NCBI RefSeq assembly: GCF_000017405.1
Contig: NC_009668.1
Location: 124,001 to 188,000 of the forward strand
Length of the DNA: 64,000 bases
Source: Brucella anthropi ATCC 49188
GTDB taxonomy: Bacteria; Pseudomonadota; Alphaproteobacteria; Rhizobiales; Rhizobiaceae
Reading direction: 5' to 3'
Shown here: positions 8,472 to 17,180 of the stretch, one piece after another
Position numbering within the stretch: the stretch's first letter is position 1
Layout: every line of letters starts with the position of its first letter
The notes under the pieces: model-generated
Told to the model about the DNA's origin: nothing
The model's database searches: none
Seen by the model: only the letters and a program-made list of their open reading frames with translations
Program-made: the position numbers and the translations under genes

Positions 8472-9839
8472 ATGCTCAACACAAAAGCACAGAACGAACG
8501 CCCGGCATCGCATCTTTTTTACCAGTCACGCCTGCGCAGGCCGCTGGTGGATCGGGCCGAAGGCATCTATATCTGGGATCAGGACGGACGCCGCGTCATC
8601 GACGGGTCGAGCGGCGCGATGGTGGTCAATATCGGCCATGGCAATCGCAACGTGCTCGATGCCATGAAAGAGCAGATGGACCGCGTGACCTTCGCCTATC
8701 GCCTGCACTTTGAAAACGAACCGGCGGAAGATCTGGCACGCATGGCCGCCGAGCGTATGCCGGAAGGGCTGGACAAGATATTCTTCGTTTCCGGCGGTTC
8801 GGAAGCGGTCGAATCCTGTATCAAGCTTGCCCGCCAGTGGGCGGTCGCGACCGGGCAGGGCAAGCGCTGGAAAGTGATTTCGCGCTTTCCGTCCTATCAC
8901 GGCGGCACGCTTGGCGCGCTGGCTGTCACCGGCTACGCGGCATTGAGCGAGCCCTTCGCGCCCATCATGCGCGAAATGCCGAAAGTCCCGGCTCCGACCG
9001 CCTATCTCGACCGCGATAATCTGTCGATGGAGCAACGCGGGCAGAAATATGCCGACATGCTGGAGGAGAAGATTCAGGAAGAAGGTCCTGAAAGCGTGCT
9101 TGCCTTCATCATGGAGCCGATCGGCGGAGCGTCCACCGGCGCGCTGGTTGCGCCCGACAGCTATTATCCGCGCATCCGCGAAATCTGCGACCGTTATGGC
9201 ATCCTGTTGATTCATGACGAGGTGATGAGCGGTGCCGGGCGCACCGGCAAGTTTTTGGGCGGCGATCACTGGAACTGCAAGCCCGATCTGATCGCGCTTT
9301 CCAAGGGCTTTGCCTCCGGCTATTGCCCGCTTGGCGCCATGGCGGCACCGGCCCGCATCGTCCAGCCGGTTCTGGATGCAGGTGGCTTCCTGCACGGCTT
9401 CACCTATGCCGGCAATCCATTGGCCTGTGCGGCGGGTAAGGCCGTATTGCAGGAGATCGATCGTCTCGATCTGGTCGGCAACGCCGCTCGCATGGGCGAT
9501 GCATTGAAGGGCGAACTGGAAGGGCTTGCGAAACGCTTCCCCTTCATCGGCGACGTGCGCGGCAAAGGCCTGCTGCTGGCTGCCGAGTTTGTTTCTGACC
9601 CCGAAACCATGAAGCCGCTGCCGAAGGAACTGAACGCCCATCAGCGCATGGTCGATCTCGCCTATGAACGCGGGCTCATCATCTATTCGCGCCGCACGCG
9701 CGGCGGTGTCGAGGGTGACCATTTCCTCGTCTGCCCGCCGATGATTGTGAGCCGCGAACAGGTCGGCGAGATCACCGCCATCCTCGGTGACACGCTGGAG
9801 GCTCTGGCGCGTGAACTCAAACTGCCTGTGAATGCGTAA
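8472..9839 (+). CDS. class III PLP-dependent aminotransferase
   Basis: 455 residues, the normal length of omega-amino acid/4-aminobutyrate-type transaminases. Visible features are FVSGGSEAVESCIKLARQW near 105 (cofactor phosphate), HDEVMSGAGRTGKF with Asp249 (pyridine nitrogen), and Lys278 in LIALSKGFASGYCPLG, the Schiff-base lysine. It would convert an amino group of the imported compound to a carbonyl, or the reverse, using pyruvate or 2-oxoglutarate. Placed directly before a beta-keto acid cleavage enzyme, it is a good candidate for making that enzyme's keto-acid substrate; this is inference from gene order. Confidence 0.9.
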   Translation: MLNTKAQNERPASHLFYQSRLRRPLVDRAEGIYIWDQDGRRVIDGSSGAMVVNIGHGNRNVLDAMKEQMDRVTFAYRLHFENEPAEDLARMAAERMPEGLDKIFFVSGGSEAVESCIKLARQWAVATGQGKRWKVISRFPSYHGGTLGALAVTGYAALSEPFAPIMREMPKVPAPTAYLDRDNLSMEQRGQKYADMLEEKIQEEGPESVLAFIMEPIGGASTGALVAPDSYYPRIREICDRYGILLIHDEVMSGAGRTGKFLGGDHWNCKPDLIALSKGFASGYCPLGAMAAPARIVQPVLDAGGFLHGFTYAGNPLACAAGKAVLQEIDRLDLVGNAARMGDALKGELEGLAKRFPFIGDVRGKGLLLAAEFVSDPETMKPLPKELNAHQRMVDLAYERGLIIYSRRTRGGVEGDHFLVCPPMIVSREQVGEITAILGDTLEALARELKLPVNA

Positions 9840-9851
9840 GGAAACCGGATC

Positions 9852-10799
9852 ATGACCGACAAGAAGAAGACGCGTCGCAAGGTGATCATCACCTGCGCGG
9901 TGACAGGCTCCGTCCATACGCCCTCCATGTCGCCGCATCTGCCGGTGACGCCCGACGAGATTGCGAGCGAAGCCATTGCGGCGGCGGAAGCGGGCGCATC
10001 CATCCTGCATCTTCATGCCCGTGATCCGCGCGACGGCAGGCCGTCCGCCGACCCGGACCTGTTCATGCAGTTCCTGCCGCGTATCAAGCAATCGACGGCA
10101 GCGGTGGTGAATATTTCTACCGGCGGCTCGTCGCTGATGACACTGGAAGACCGGTTGGCGGCGCCGCTTAAGGCGCAACCGGAAATGTGTTCGCTCAACA
10201 TGGGCTCAATGAATTTCGCGCTGTTTCCGGCACTCGACAGGCCGCGTGAATGGAAACACGCGTGGGAACCGGAATTGCTGGAAGCTACCCGTCATTCGAT
10301 CTTCAAGAACACTTTTGCAGATATGGAAGGCATTCTGACCAGTCTCGGCCAAGGCTGTGGCACCCGTTTCGAATTCGAATGCTACGATGTCGGCCATCTC
10401 TATTCGCTGGCGCATTTCCGCGACCGGGGGCTGGTGTCCGGCCATCTGTTTATCCAGTTCGTCTTCGGGGTTCTGGGTGGTATCGGGGCCGATCCGGATA
10501 ATCTCATGCATATGAAGCGGATCGCCGACAAGCTGTTCGGAGACGACTATTCCTTCTCCGTGCTGGCGGCGGGACGGCACCAGATTCCGATGATTACCAT
10601 GGCAGCGGCGATGGGCGGCAATGTCCGCGTCGGGCTGGAAGACAGCCTTTATGACGGGCGCGGCCAGCTGGCCAAGAGCAATGCCGATCAGGTTCGTCGC
10701 ATACGCAGCATTCTTGACGGCCTGTCGCTGGACGTTGCAACGCCTGACGAGGCGCGAGAATATCTGGGCCTCAAAGGTGGAGACAGGGTGGCGTTCTAG
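9852..10799 (+). CDS. beta-keto acid cleavage enzyme (BKACE, DUF849 family)
   Basis: 315 residues. The zinc-binding HLHARDP motif lies at residues 53-59 (His53 and His55 as ligands) after a TIM-barrel start VIITCAVTGSVHTPSMSP, and VRVGLEDSLYDGRGQLAKSN near residue 257 is the conserved late motif. Members condense a beta-keto acid with acetyl-CoA to give acetoacetate and a new acyl-CoA; known examples act on 3-keto-5-aminohexanoate and dehydrocarnitine. Here it follows an aminotransferase and is in the same operon as a thioesterase that could release the acyl-CoA product. The actual beta-keto acid is not predictable. Confidence 0.92.
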   Translation: MTDKKKTRRKVIITCAVTGSVHTPSMSPHLPVTPDEIASEAIAAAEAGASILHLHARDPRDGRPSADPDLFMQFLPRIKQSTAAVVNISTGGSSLMTLEDRLAAPLKAQPEMCSLNMGSMNFALFPALDRPREWKHAWEPELLEATRHSIFKNTFADMEGILTSLGQGCGTRFEFECYDVGHLYSLAHFRDRGLVSGHLFIQFVFGVLGGIGADPDNLMHMKRIADKLFGDDYSFSVLAAGRHQIPMITMAAAMGGNVRVGLEDSLYDGRGQLAKSNADQVRRIRSILDGLSLDVATPDEAREYLGLKGGDRVAF

Positions 10800-10901
10800 A
10801 GCATGTCTCCCGAAAGTGGGAACCGGTTTCGGGATAAAGACATGCGTAAAAACAAAAGGATCGAGAGTTTCCAATGATTCGATCAAAACAGGAAATGCTC
10901 T
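10798..10901 (-). repeat. Bru-RS-like palindromic repeat, copy 1
   Basis: About 104 bp, in inverse orientation to the copy at 27632. It contains AGCATGTCTCCCGAAAG...CTTT-like nested stems (CATGTCT with AGACATG, CCCGAAA with TTTCGGG) and ends in CAGGAAATGCTC. It fills the gap between the BKACE and GNAT genes and supplies the AGGA Shine-Dalgarno of the latter. It resembles the roughly 103-105 bp Bru-RS palindromes of Brucella. Confidence 0.8.
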
Positions 10902-10902
10902 G

Positions 10903-11424
10903 ATGCCGAAGATCGTGTTGGACAGTAAAACCGGCGTCGTGGTTCGGCTTGGTGAACTTGCCGATGCCGAACAGATTCACGCAGCAATCTGCACGATGGG
11001 CGCAGGACTTGGCGCTGCGGGAAAAATCTCCAGCACGGTTGAGGATTTCCGCTGTTATGGTTTTGGTCCCTATGCGGCTTTCACCAGTCTGATCGCCGAG
11101 GTGGACGATAGGTTTGCCGGTCTTGCCCTGTTCTTCCCGATCTTCTCGACATGGTTGGGCAAACCGGGCGTCTACGTGCAGGACCTCTATGTCGATGAAG
11201 CCTTTCGCGGCAGAGGGATCGGCGAGGTGCTTTTGCGCCATGTCGCCTCCTGGTCGATGGCGCGCGGCGGCGTCTATCTGCGGTTGGCCGTGGATCGGGA
11301 CAATGTCGCCGCCCAGAGATTTTATGACCGGTTGGGTATCGGCTGGATCGAAGCCGACCGCGATCATGGTGCCTATGGCGATGATTTCGCCCGCTTGGCG
11401 CGTATCAATCAAATCAGGGAGTAA
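10903..11424 (+). CDS. GNAT-family N-acetyltransferase
   Basis: 173 residues from ATG 10903 (MPKIVLDSKTGVVVRLGELA). The frame is open far upstream but that part overlaps BKACE and the repeat, so this start is preferred; AGGA at 10890-10893 is nine bases before it. The acetyl-CoA loop is YVDEAFRGRGIGEVLLRHVA near residue 100, followed by LRLAVDRDNVAAQRFYDRLG. It resembles diamine/spermidine-acetyltransferase-like GNAT proteins in layout but the acceptor is unknown. Its position next to an HDAC-like deacetylase means the operon encodes both an acetylating and a deacetylating enzyme. Confidence 0.87.
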   Translation: MPKIVLDSKTGVVVRLGELADAEQIHAAICTMGAGLGAAGKISSTVEDFRCYGFGPYAAFTSLIAEVDDRFAGLALFFPIFSTWLGKPGVYVQDLYVDEAFRGRGIGEVLLRHVASWSMARGGVYLRLAVDRDNVAAQRFYDRLGIGWIEADRDHGAYGDDFARLARINQIRE

Positions 11425-11426
11425 TC

Positions 11427-12455
11427 ATGAAAGCCTTTTACGCTGTCGAGCAGAAGCGTCACGACCCGAAAGCCTTTCTTTCCAGCGGTGCGCCGCAGCC
11501 TAACCCCGAACAGCCGGAGCGTGTTGAGCGCCTGCTCGCCGGTGCGAAGGCTGCAGGCTGTGAGATTATCCGTCCGCAAAATCATGGCCTTGGCCCGATT
11601 GCAGCCGTGCATACGCCGGAATATCTGGAGTTCCTCCAGCACATCTATGCCCGTTGGCGGCGTATTGATGAGGCTTCGGAAGAGGTGATCCCGAACATCC
11701 ACCCGCTGGCGCGTGACGGTCGCTATCCGGCGTCTGCCGTGGGGCAGGTTGGCTATCACATGGCTGATACGGCGTGCCCGATTGCTGAACATACTTGGGA
11801 AAGCGTGTGCTGGAGCGCATGGAGCGCGGTCGATGCCGCCGATGCGGTGCTTGCAGGCGAGGTCGCGGCCTATGCGCTCTGCCGTCCCCCGGGGCATCAT
11901 GCCTTTGCCGATGTGGCTGGCGGTTTCTGCTTCGTCAATAATTCGGCGGTCGCAGCCCAGCGCCTGCGCTCGAAAGCCGAGCGCGTGGCGATTCTAGACG
12001 TTGATCTGCATCACGGTAACGGGACGCAAGGCATATTCTATGCCCGTCCCGACGTGCTGACCGTCTCGATCCATGCCGATCCGGTGCGCTTCTATCCATT
12101 TTTCTGGGGCCATGCCGATGAGCGCGGCGAGGGTGCGGGGCTTGGTTACAATCTCAACCTGCCGCTGCCGCGCAAATCCGGCGATGCCGAATTCCTTGCG
12201 TCACTCGACACGGCCTTCCGCCGTATCGAAGCCTTTGCGCCGGATGCGCTGGTGGTGGCGCTTGGCCTCGATCCGTTTGAAGGCGACCCGTTCGGCGGAT
12301 TGTCGGTCACCACTGGCGGTTTTGGCCGGATTGCCGAAGCAATTGCGAAGCTTCGTCTGCCAACGGTCATCGTGCAGGAAGGTGGCTATCTGTGCGACGC
12401 ACTCGGCGATAACCTCACAGCCTTCCTCGGTGGTTATCAATCGGTGGCGCGATGA
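11427..12455 (+). CDS. HDAC-superfamily deacetylase (acetylpolyamine amidohydrolase-like)
   Basis: 342 residues. The catalytic His157-His158 pair sits in RPPGHHA, zinc ligands Asp193 and His195 in DVDLHHGNGTQ, the third ligand is most likely Asp282 in LGLD, and EGGY near the end carries the transition-state tyrosine. All catalytic residues are present, so it should be active. Bacterial homologues remove acetyl groups from acetylpolyamines or other small amides. GAGTAATC precedes the ATG, two bases after the GNAT stop. In this operon it probably deacetylates an imported or intermediate N-acetyl compound; protein deacetylation is the less likely alternative. Confidence 0.9.
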   Translation: MKAFYAVEQKRHDPKAFLSSGAPQPNPEQPERVERLLAGAKAAGCEIIRPQNHGLGPIAAVHTPEYLEFLQHIYARWRRIDEASEEVIPNIHPLARDGRYPASAVGQVGYHMADTACPIAEHTWESVCWSAWSAVDAADAVLAGEVAAYALCRPPGHHAFADVAGGFCFVNNSAVAAQRLRSKAERVAILDVDLHHGNGTQGIFYARPDVLTVSIHADPVRFYPFFWGHADERGEGAGLGYNLNLPLPRKSGDAEFLASLDTAFRRIEAFAPDALVVALGLDPFEGDPFGGLSVTTGGFGRIAEAIAKLRLPTVIVQEGGYLCDALGDNLTAFLGGYQSVAR

Positions 12456-12871
12456 GGGGTCTTGTCACCTTTGTCGGCGTCGCGCATCCGTGGATGTGCG
12501 ATGTCATGGGACACATGAATGTCCGGCATTATGCCGGGATGTTCGATGATGCGAGCTTTCAGCTTTTGGGCCATATCGCCGGGAAAATTCCCGATGACAG
12601 CTTCGGCTGGGCAGATGTGCGCGCGACAACCGAATACAAGCAGGAAGTGCCAGCCGGAGACCTGCTGACGATCCGTTCGCATGTGCTGAAAGTCGGGCGC
12701 TCGTCGGTCACCTTTCGCCAGATGATGGTGGGTTCGCTGGACGGCGAACTGCGCGCGGTCAACGAGACGACTACGGTTTGTTTCGACAAGATTGCGCGAC
12801 GTTCGACCGAGCTCGGACCGGACATGCGTGTCAGGGCCGAAAAGCTGCTTGCGGATTATCCCGCTGGCTGA
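12452..12871 (+). CDS. 4-hydroxybenzoyl-CoA-thioesterase-like (hotdog) thioesterase
   Basis: 139 residues, one hotdog domain. DVMGHMNVRHYAGMFDDAS at residues 17-35 carries the family catalytic pattern (Asp17, Gly20-His21, Asn23). The start overlaps the deacetylase stop by four bases (ATGA). It should hydrolyse an acyl-CoA; as the last gene of the operon it is well placed to free the acyl-CoA made by the BKACE, as a thioesterase does beside the carnitine-pathway BKACE in other bacteria (recollection). Its 3' end overlaps the carbonic anhydrase gene on the opposite strand by 16 bp. Confidence 0.85.
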   Translation: MRGLVTFVGVAHPWMCDVMGHMNVRHYAGMFDDASFQLLGHIAGKIPDDSFGWADVRATTEYKQEVPAGDLLTIRSHVLKVGRSSVTFRQMMVGSLDGELRAVNETTTVCFDKIARRSTELGPDMRVRAEKLLADYPAG

Positions 12872-13479
12872 CACGAAAAACGCAGCACGCTTTTCGTGCA
12901 ATCGCATTCGAGGTCGCGCAACAGGCCATCTTTGAGGCCGTAAATCCAGCCATGCACGACGATATCCTTGTTCTGTTTCCAGGCCGATTGCAGAACCGGC
13001 GTGCGCGACAGGCTTTCCACCTGCGAGGCCACGGTCAGCTCGCAAAGCCGGTTCAGACGTTCTTCGGGATCAGCAAAACCGTCCAGCTCCTGTTCATTTG
13101 CCTGCGCAATATCGCGAACCGGCTGGAGCCAGTTGTCGATGATGCCGTGGCCATATCCGGCCATGGCAGCACGCACGCCACCGCATCCGTAATGGCCGCA
13201 GACGATGATGTGCTTGATCTCCAACACCTCGACGGCAAACTCAAGCACCGACAGAAGGTTCAGATCGGCGCGATGGACGAGATTGGCGACATTGCGGTGT
13301 ACGAAGACTTCGCCCGGCTGCAATCCGGTGACGACATTGGCCGGAACGCGACTGTCCGAACATCCGATCCAGAGATATTCCGGACGCTGCATCGATGACA
13401 GCCGGCTGAAATATTCAGGGTCTTCCTGGCGCTTTTCCGCTGCCCATTGCCGGTTGTGTTCGAAAAGGTCTGATAACAT
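12856..13479 (-). CDS. beta-class carbonic anhydrase
   Basis: 207 residues. Zinc ligands and catalytic dyad are all present: Cys40 with Asp42-Arg44 in WIGCSDSRVP, and His96 with Cys99 in CGHYGCGGV. It interconverts carbon dioxide and bicarbonate in the cytoplasm, supplying bicarbonate for carboxylases. The start at 13479 is clear (MLSDLFEHNRQWAAEKR). It stands alone on the minus strand; its end overlaps the thioesterase gene tail to tail. Confidence 0.95.
   Translation of the reverse strand: MLSDLFEHNRQWAAEKRQEDPEYFSRLSSMQRPEYLWIGCSDSRVPANVVTGLQPGEVFVHRNVANLVHRADLNLLSVLEFAVEVLEIKHIIVCGHYGCGGVRAAMAGYGHGIIDNWLQPVRDIAQANEQELDGFADPEERLNRLCELTVASQVESLSRTPVLQSAWKQNKDIVVHGWIYGLKDGLLRDLECDCTKSVLRFSCQPAG
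12872..12898. terminator. hairpin after the catabolic operon
   Basis: CACGAAAA and TTTTCGTG form an 8 bp stem around an 11-base loop, beginning right after the thioesterase stop. It lies inside the last codons of the convergent carbonic anhydrase gene and could terminate either transcript. Its stem is A/T-rich at the inner end, so it is only a moderate candidate. Confidence 0.5.
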
Positions 13480-13575
13480 GAGCCCGTCTCATCCGGATGA
13501 TCTTCGTTCACAGACATAGACGAATATAAAAATACAGTAATTGATGTCGATCAAGTATGAGCTGCTTCAGCATGG

Positions 13576-13602
13576 AAGGAGCGGGACAAAGGCCCGCTCC
13601 TT
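13576..13602. terminator. strong hairpin downstream of the nucleobase permease
   Basis: AAGGAGCGGG and CCCGCTCCTT make a perfect 10 bp stem around a 7-base loop. It lies just beyond the 3' end of the permease gene (minus strand). The T-rich tail TTTTGTTTCTT is on the plus-strand side, so termination could work in both directions. Confidence 0.75.
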
Positions 13603-13609
13603 TTGTTTC

Positions 13610-14899
13610 TTATGCTGCTGGTTTTTCGCTGCGACCGATGCCGAGCAGCTGGTAGAACACAAGGGCTGCAAGCGTCGAGGTGGCAATACCGCCAAGAGCG
13701 AAATCGCCGATCTTCAGTGTGAAGTCGCCAGCGCCGAAAATTAGCGCCACGCCAGCGGTGAAGAGGTTGCGGGAATCCGCGAAGTCCACCTTGTTGACGA
13801 TCCAGATGCGGGCCATTGCCGAGGCGATCAGGCCGAACACTGAAACGGCAAGACCCGCCAGAACCGGGGCAGGGATGGTCTGCAGGATCGCGCCGAATTT
13901 CGGCGACATGCCGAGGATCAGTGCCATGACGGCCGCAATGACAAAGATCAGTGTCGAATAAACTTTGGTCATCGCCATGACGCCGATATTTTCGGCATAG
14001 GTGGTGACGCCGGTGCCGCCGCCCGAGCCGGAAATCATGGTGGCGATGCCATCGCCGAGGAAGCCGCGACCGATGTAGCGATCCATGTTCTGGCCGGTGA
14101 TGGAGCCGAGCGCTTTGATATGACCGAGATTTTCAGCCACCAGAACGATAGCGACTGGCGCGATGAGGGTGATCGCCTGCCAGTTGAATTCCGGCGCGGT
14201 GAAATGCGGCAGGCCGAACCAGGCCGCGTTGCTGACGGCGGTGAAATCGATGCCGGGCACGATGCCGAGGCCGTTGCCGAGGATCAGGACCAGAAGATAG
14301 CCGAACAGCAGTGCGAAGAGCACCGACAGGCGCTTGGTTCCACGCGGTCCATAGGCTGCGATCATCGCCATGCAGAGAACGGTGAGCAGCGCGATAGTTA
14401 TATGCGTGCCGCTTCCCTTCAACTGGCCGACGGCGACCGGCGCAAGGTTGAGGCCGATGGAAACGCCGATGGCGCCGGTGACGACTGGAGGCATCAGTCG
14501 TTCGACCCAGCCTGTGCCGATGGCCATGACCACAAGGCCGATAAGGGCATAGAGCGCGCCGCAGGCAATGATGCCGCCGAGCGCGATGGCGATATTGGGA
14601 TTGGGGCCGGAACCGCTATAACCGGTTGCGGCGATCACGACCGCGATAAACGCGAAGGACGAGCCGAGATAGCTTGGCACACGACCTGCCGTCAGCACGA
14701 AGAACAGAAGCGTGCCGATACCGGAGAAGAAGACGGCCACATTGGGATCGAAACCCATCAGCAGTGGGGCGACGATGGTCGAGCCCGACATTGCGAGAAG
14801 ATGCTGCACGCCCATCGGTATGGCGGCGGCGGCTGGCAGGCGCTCGTCAGGAAGCACGACGGCGTTTGATGTCAAACGCCAACTTGGAAAATAGCCCAT
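13610..14899 (-). CDS. NCS2-family uracil/xanthine permease
   Basis: 429 residues with about 12-14 hydrophobic segments. The substrate loop motif QNMDRYIGRGFLGDGIATMI followed by SGSGGGTGVTTYAENIGVMA is that of the nucleobase-cation symporter-2 family, pyrimidine branch (UraA/RutG-like). It imports uracil or a related base with a proton. AGAGGG lies six bases before the ATG. No pyrimidine-catabolism gene is adjacent, so uracil versus xanthine or another base cannot be settled from context. It is followed by a strong hairpin. Confidence 0.88.
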   Translation of the reverse strand: MGYFPSWRLTSNAVVLPDERLPAAAAIPMGVQHLLAMSGSTIVAPLLMGFDPNVAVFFSGIGTLLFFVLTAGRVPSYLGSSFAFIAVVIAATGYSGSGPNPNIAIALGGIIACGALYALIGLVVMAIGTGWVERLMPPVVTGAIGVSIGLNLAPVAVGQLKGSGTHITIALLTVLCMAMIAAYGPRGTKRLSVLFALLFGYLLVLILGNGLGIVPGIDFTAVSNAAWFGLPHFTAPEFNWQAITLIAPVAIVLVAENLGHIKALGSITGQNMDRYIGRGFLGDGIATMISGSGGGTGVTTYAENIGVMAMTKVYSTLIFVIAAVMALILGMSPKFGAILQTIPAPVLAGLAVSVFGLIASAMARIWIVNKVDFADSRNLFTAGVALIFGAGDFTLKIGDFALGGIATSTLAALVFYQLLGIGRSEKPAA

Positions 14900-15012
14900 G
14901 ATGTCCCTCTGGAAAATATTATCCTGTTGCCTTTATCGCCTCATGGCGGCGATTTCCAGAGAAGAAAGGCCCAAACGGCAAGCGAGCTGTTGATGAGCCG
15001 ACTCAACAATTC

Positions 15013-16065
15013 CTATCCTGTTACCGTCACGCGGCCTGCATCGTCTGTCACCTTTCCGACGATGCAGGCAGATGGATAACCCGCGCCGCGGATGCTGTTC
15101 AAAAGCCTTTCGGCTTCCTCCGATGCGCAGGATATCAGAAGCCCGCCGGAGGTCTGCGGGTCGGTCAATAATTGCTGTTTCCAGAGCGGATACTCGTCCG
15201 GCAACTGCACATCATGGCCATAGCTTGCCCAGTTGCGGGTGGAAGCTCCGGTCACGAAACCGCCTTGCGTCAACTTTTCGGCCTGCTTGAGAAAGGGCAG
15301 CGCAGCATAGTCGAGGCTGATACCTGCATTCGAACCGCGCGCCATTTCGAGTGCATGTCCGAGAATGCCAAAGCCGGTGACGTCGGTGACAGCGTGGACG
15401 GCACTATCCTTGCCTAGCTCGGCGCCAACCCGGTTCAGCAAGGTGACTGATGCCATCATTTCATCGTAACCGGCACTGTCGAGTTCCTGCTTCTTGAAGG
15501 CAGCGGAATAAATACCGACGCCGATTGCCTTGGTCAGGATTAGCGTGTCTCCGGGACGCGCGCCGCTGTTCTTGCGCAGGCTGGAAAGCTTGCAAGTGCC
15601 GATAACGGCCAATCCGTAGATCGGCTCCGGCGCGTCGATGGAATGCCCGCCCGCGACCGGAATGCCAGCTTCAGCGCAGATGCTGGAGCCGCCTTTCAGG
15701 ATTTCGCGGATCATTTCGGCGGGCATCTTGTTCACCGGCATGCCGAGGATCGCCAGCGCCATGATCGGTGTTCCGCCCATGGCATAAACGTCGGATATCG
15801 CGTTGGTGGCTGCGATGCGTCCGAAATCGAACGGATCGTCCACCATCGGCATGAAGAAGTCGGTGGTGGCGATCACGCAGTTTTCGTCATCCAGTTGCCA
15901 GACCGCGGCATCGTCGCCGGTTTCCGTTCCGACGAGAAGCTGGCTGAAAGGCTGCATGGCGGGTTGGCCCGACAGTAGATCCTGCAGGACAGCTGGAGCC
16001 AGCTTGCAGCCGCAACCGCCACCATGGGCAAGTGTGCTGAGACGAATGGGCGACGCGATATCCAT
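15013..16065 (-). CDS. selD: selenide, water dikinase
   Basis: 350 residues, close to E. coli SelD (347). [11 protein letters not shown] near residue 18 holds the catalytic Cys18 and Lys21 (Cys17/Lys20 in E. coli); this version uses cysteine, not selenocysteine. ATP-binding features [21 protein letters not shown] and [19 protein letters not shown] follow. It makes selenophosphate from selenide and ATP, the selenium donor for SelA. GAGG precedes the ATG at good spacing. It lies downstream of, and probably co-transcribed with, a transglutaminase-like gene, back to back with the fdo-sel operon that needs its product. Confidence 0.96.
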   Translation of the reverse strand: MDIASPIRLSTLAHGGGCGCKLAPAVLQDLLSGQPAMQPFSQLLVGTETGDDAAVWQLDDENCVIATTDFFMPMVDDPFDFGRIAATNAISDVYAMGGTPIMALAILGMPVNKMPAEMIREILKGGSSICAEAGIPVAGGHSIDAPEPIYGLAVIGTCKLSSLRKNSGARPGDTLILTKAIGVGIYSAAFKKQELDSAGYDEMMASVTLLNRVGAELGKDSAVHAVTDVTGFGILGHALEMARGSNAGISLDYAALPFLKQAEKLTQGGFVTGASTRNWASYGHDVQLPDEYPLWKQQLLTDPQTSGGLLISCASEEAERLLNSIRGAGYPSACIVGKVTDDAGRVTVTG

Positions 16066-16079
16066 GCTATTTCCTCAAG

Positions 16080-17180
16080 CTAAATTGTTATTTCGCGTGC
16101 GGTCATCGCGTAACGGAATGCATCCGCGTCGAGGCAATCCAGACGGGCGCTGGCAACTTCGGCCTGCGGATACATCAGGAAACCGAGCTCCGGTCCTTGC
16201 GCAGATGGCAAGGCGATATCGCTGCCATCATTGAAGGCGATCCAGTTGCCCTCCCATGAGCCGAAAAGCTTTTGCCGCACGGCCACGACACGCGGATCGT
16301 CGGCAGTCAGCCCGTCCTTTTCCTCTTCCAGCATCACCTTGCGTACATCCGCCGGATCGGTCGCCACCCAGCCAATACCATCGAGATAGATTTCGGCGCG
16401 GCAGTGTTGGGCCTTGGTGATGACTTCGTTCTTCGCGCCAAGGCTCTTGTAGCCGAAGGCGGAAGGCGCAACGCGCACGCCGTAGAGGTCGCGGGCCGGA
16501 ATTCCTGCTGCCCTGACCAGAGCCACGAACAGCGGATTGAGGTCGGCGCATTTGCCGCCGAGATCGCCGCTATCAAGCATGGCGACAATGTTTCCATCAC
16601 CGCAGCCACGCGTCGAGGCACGGCGGTAGGTGTTGGCTACAACCCAGTCATAGATGAGGCGGGCCTTTTCCTGATCGGTGTCCGCACCCGCAACGATCTT
16701 GTCCGAGGTTTGCTTGACGATGCCATCAACAGGCGCAAGGCGTGTCCCGGCCAGATAGCGTTCGCGTTCGGCACGGGTCAGCGGCACGGCCTTTGCCGAT
16801 GCATCGAGATTGCTTGCACGGTCGCGGGTGGAGATGAGGCTGATGACTTCGGCTTGCGGTTTCGCTTCGTTTGCGTCCCATTCGAGGTAAAGCAAGCCGG
16901 TGCCGCTGGCCGGATCGCGATCGAGCCGCGCGACCTTGGCGTTTGTCGTCCAGCGATTGCCTTCCGGACGATTCCAGTCATTGCCATTGAACCCGGCCAT
17001 CGGAACCCAGACACGAATGACTTCCCCCGAAGTGGCAGGCGTGATGCTGGTGGTAATCTCGAAGCTGCGCCAGCCCGACGGTTGCGGTGCGAATGTATTA
17101 CCGGCTGCAGATGCAAAATTCGGCAGCATGCTGAAAGCAGCGCAAGCCGCACCGGATTTAAGAACTTCCCGACGGTTCAT
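16080..17180 (-). CDS. exported transglutaminase-like protein
   Basis: 366 residues. The N-terminus MNRREVLKSGAACAAFSMLP is a twin-arginine-like signal (RRE), with cleavage plausible after FASA. The C-terminal half has a transglutaminase-like triad: Cys211 in LGGKCADLNPL, His259 in AQHCRAEIY and Asp275 in WVATDPADV. Such domains are cysteine proteases or cross-linking enzymes acting outside the cytoplasm. It is 14 bases upstream of selD on the same strand, and divergent from fdoG, so it may be regulated with the formate dehydrogenase genes. Its role in selenium or formate metabolism is unknown; no substrate is suggested. Confidence 0.82.
   Translation of the reverse strand: MNRREVLKSGAACAAFSMLPNFASAAGNTFAPQPSGWRSFEITTSITPATSGEVIRVWVPMAGFNGNDWNRPEGNRWTTNAKVARLDRDPASGTGLLYLEWDANEAKPQAEVISLISTRDRASNLDASAKAVPLTRAERERYLAGTRLAPVDGIVKQTSDKIVAGADTDQEKARLIYDWVVANTYRRASTRGCGDGNIVAMLDSGDLGGKCADLNPLFVALVRAAGIPARDLYGVRVAPSAFGYKSLGAKNEVITKAQHCRAEIYLDGIGWVATDPADVRKVMLEEEKDGLTADDPRVVAVRQKLFGSWEGNWIAFNDGSDIALPSAQGPELGFLMYPQAEVASARLDCLDADAFRYAMTAREITI

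Noticed and set aside
10621..10902. Longer GNAT protein starting inside the BKACE gene
   Set aside because: The upstream part overlaps BKACE and runs through a palindromic repeat; the GNAT fold begins after ATG 10903.
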